From JBMYQA01 sp049600855 (GTDB lineage: Bacteria > Bacteroidota > Bacteroidia > Cytophagales > Flammeovirgaceae): 5,618 nucleotides of DNA. The notes below the pieces were generated by a model. The model saw only the letters and a program-made list of their open reading frames with translations, was not told where the DNA came from and ran no database searches. The stretch is taken from NCBI GenBank assembly GCA_049600855.1, contig JBMYQA010000355.1, positions 1-5,618 of the forward strand, given 5' to 3'. Shown in pieces: positions 5,471-5,618 of this stretch (its first letter is position 1; each line of letters opens with the position of its first letter). The translations under genes and the position numbers were made by a program.

Positions 5471-5618
5471 TTGGTCGAACCTCCATTGCTTATCATCAAA
5501 CTACACGAACTTTTAAAAAATGTTTCAGAAGAAAAAGGTTTAGAAGGTTGGGTAGCGGCAAAGATCACAAAAGCAAGTGACTATTTGAGTTCTGTATTTC
5601 ATTACATGGAATACGAAA
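5471..5618 (+). CDS. Truncated ORF with a WVAAKITKASDYL module
   Basis: The frame is open for 49 codons from a TTG at 5471, straight after a TAA at 5468-5470, to the window edge. The visible part is about half charged or polar and reads like a real helical protein: KLHELLKNVSEEKGLEG followed by WVAAKITKASDYLSS and a tyrosine-rich HYMEYE end. From memory, short W-x-x-AKI-x-KA-x-DY modules recur in small proteins of marine tailed phages and in metagenomic contigs; I cannot confirm this by search. There is no ATG before 5606. Candidate starts are TTG 5471 or TTG 5486, neither with a clear ribosome binding site. It might instead be the 3' part of a gene joined here by recombination or misassembly. 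Function is unknown. Confidence 0.45.
   Translation, partial: MVEPPLLIIKLHELLKNVSEEKGLEGWVAAKITKASDYLSSVFHYMEYE

Noticed and set aside
5471..5580. Second open frame one base off the terminal ORF
   Set aside because: It gives a highly basic, Arg/Lys-rich product ending at a TGA near 5580 and looks like the shadow of the more protein-like frame starting at 5471.

Overview
The window looks like a low-GC chromosomal segment of a member of the Bacteroidota. Three things point there: a ParE with the EGDSASGS and SLRGKPLN motifs typical of that phylum; a secreted NagZ-type glycoside hydrolase family 3 enzyme fused to a serine beta-lactamase-fold hydrolase; and promoter-like boxes of the TTTG-N19-TAnnTTTG type instead of the proteobacterial -35/-10. 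Shine-Dalgarno sites are absent or weak and leaders are A/T-rich, which also fits. Genus cannot be fixed from this sequence.

Layout. Positions 1-581 form a long AT-rich regulatory region with no convincing protein gene. Its left end holds a minus-strand intrinsic terminator (1-34) preceded, on that strand, by a consensus-quality Bacteroidota promoter (122-152). Together they would give a transcript of about 115 nt, either a small RNA or an attenuated leader of a gene lying off the left edge. To the right are a 16-bp perfect palindrome, an 8-7-8 dyad overlapping a plus-strand promoter candidate (-7 box 337-344), a foldable leader with a possible 12-codon ORF, and a 7-7-7 dyad. From 582 to 2453 (+) lies parE, topoisomerase IV subunit B. 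From 5412 down to 2455 (-) lies the NagZ/beta-lactamase-fold fusion, whose stop codon is 1 nt from the parE stop. A short spacer (5413-5470) separates the fusion start from a truncated plus-strand reading frame (5471-end). That frame carries a WVAAKITKASDYL-type stretch reminiscent of short phage-associated proteins.

How the genes relate. ParE acts in the cytoplasm on chromosome decatenation with ParC, which is not in the window. The fusion enzyme has a signal peptide and should act on cell-wall fragments outside the inner membrane: the GH3 half removes GlcNAc from muropeptides, and the second half is a candidate amidase or peptidase by analogy with the NagZ/AmiE pair of Bacillus subtilis. 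No functional link between parE and the fusion is evident; they are convergent neighbours. The most open questions are the short minus-strand transcript at the left edge, the dyads and leader in front of parE, and the identity of the truncated ORF at the right edge.
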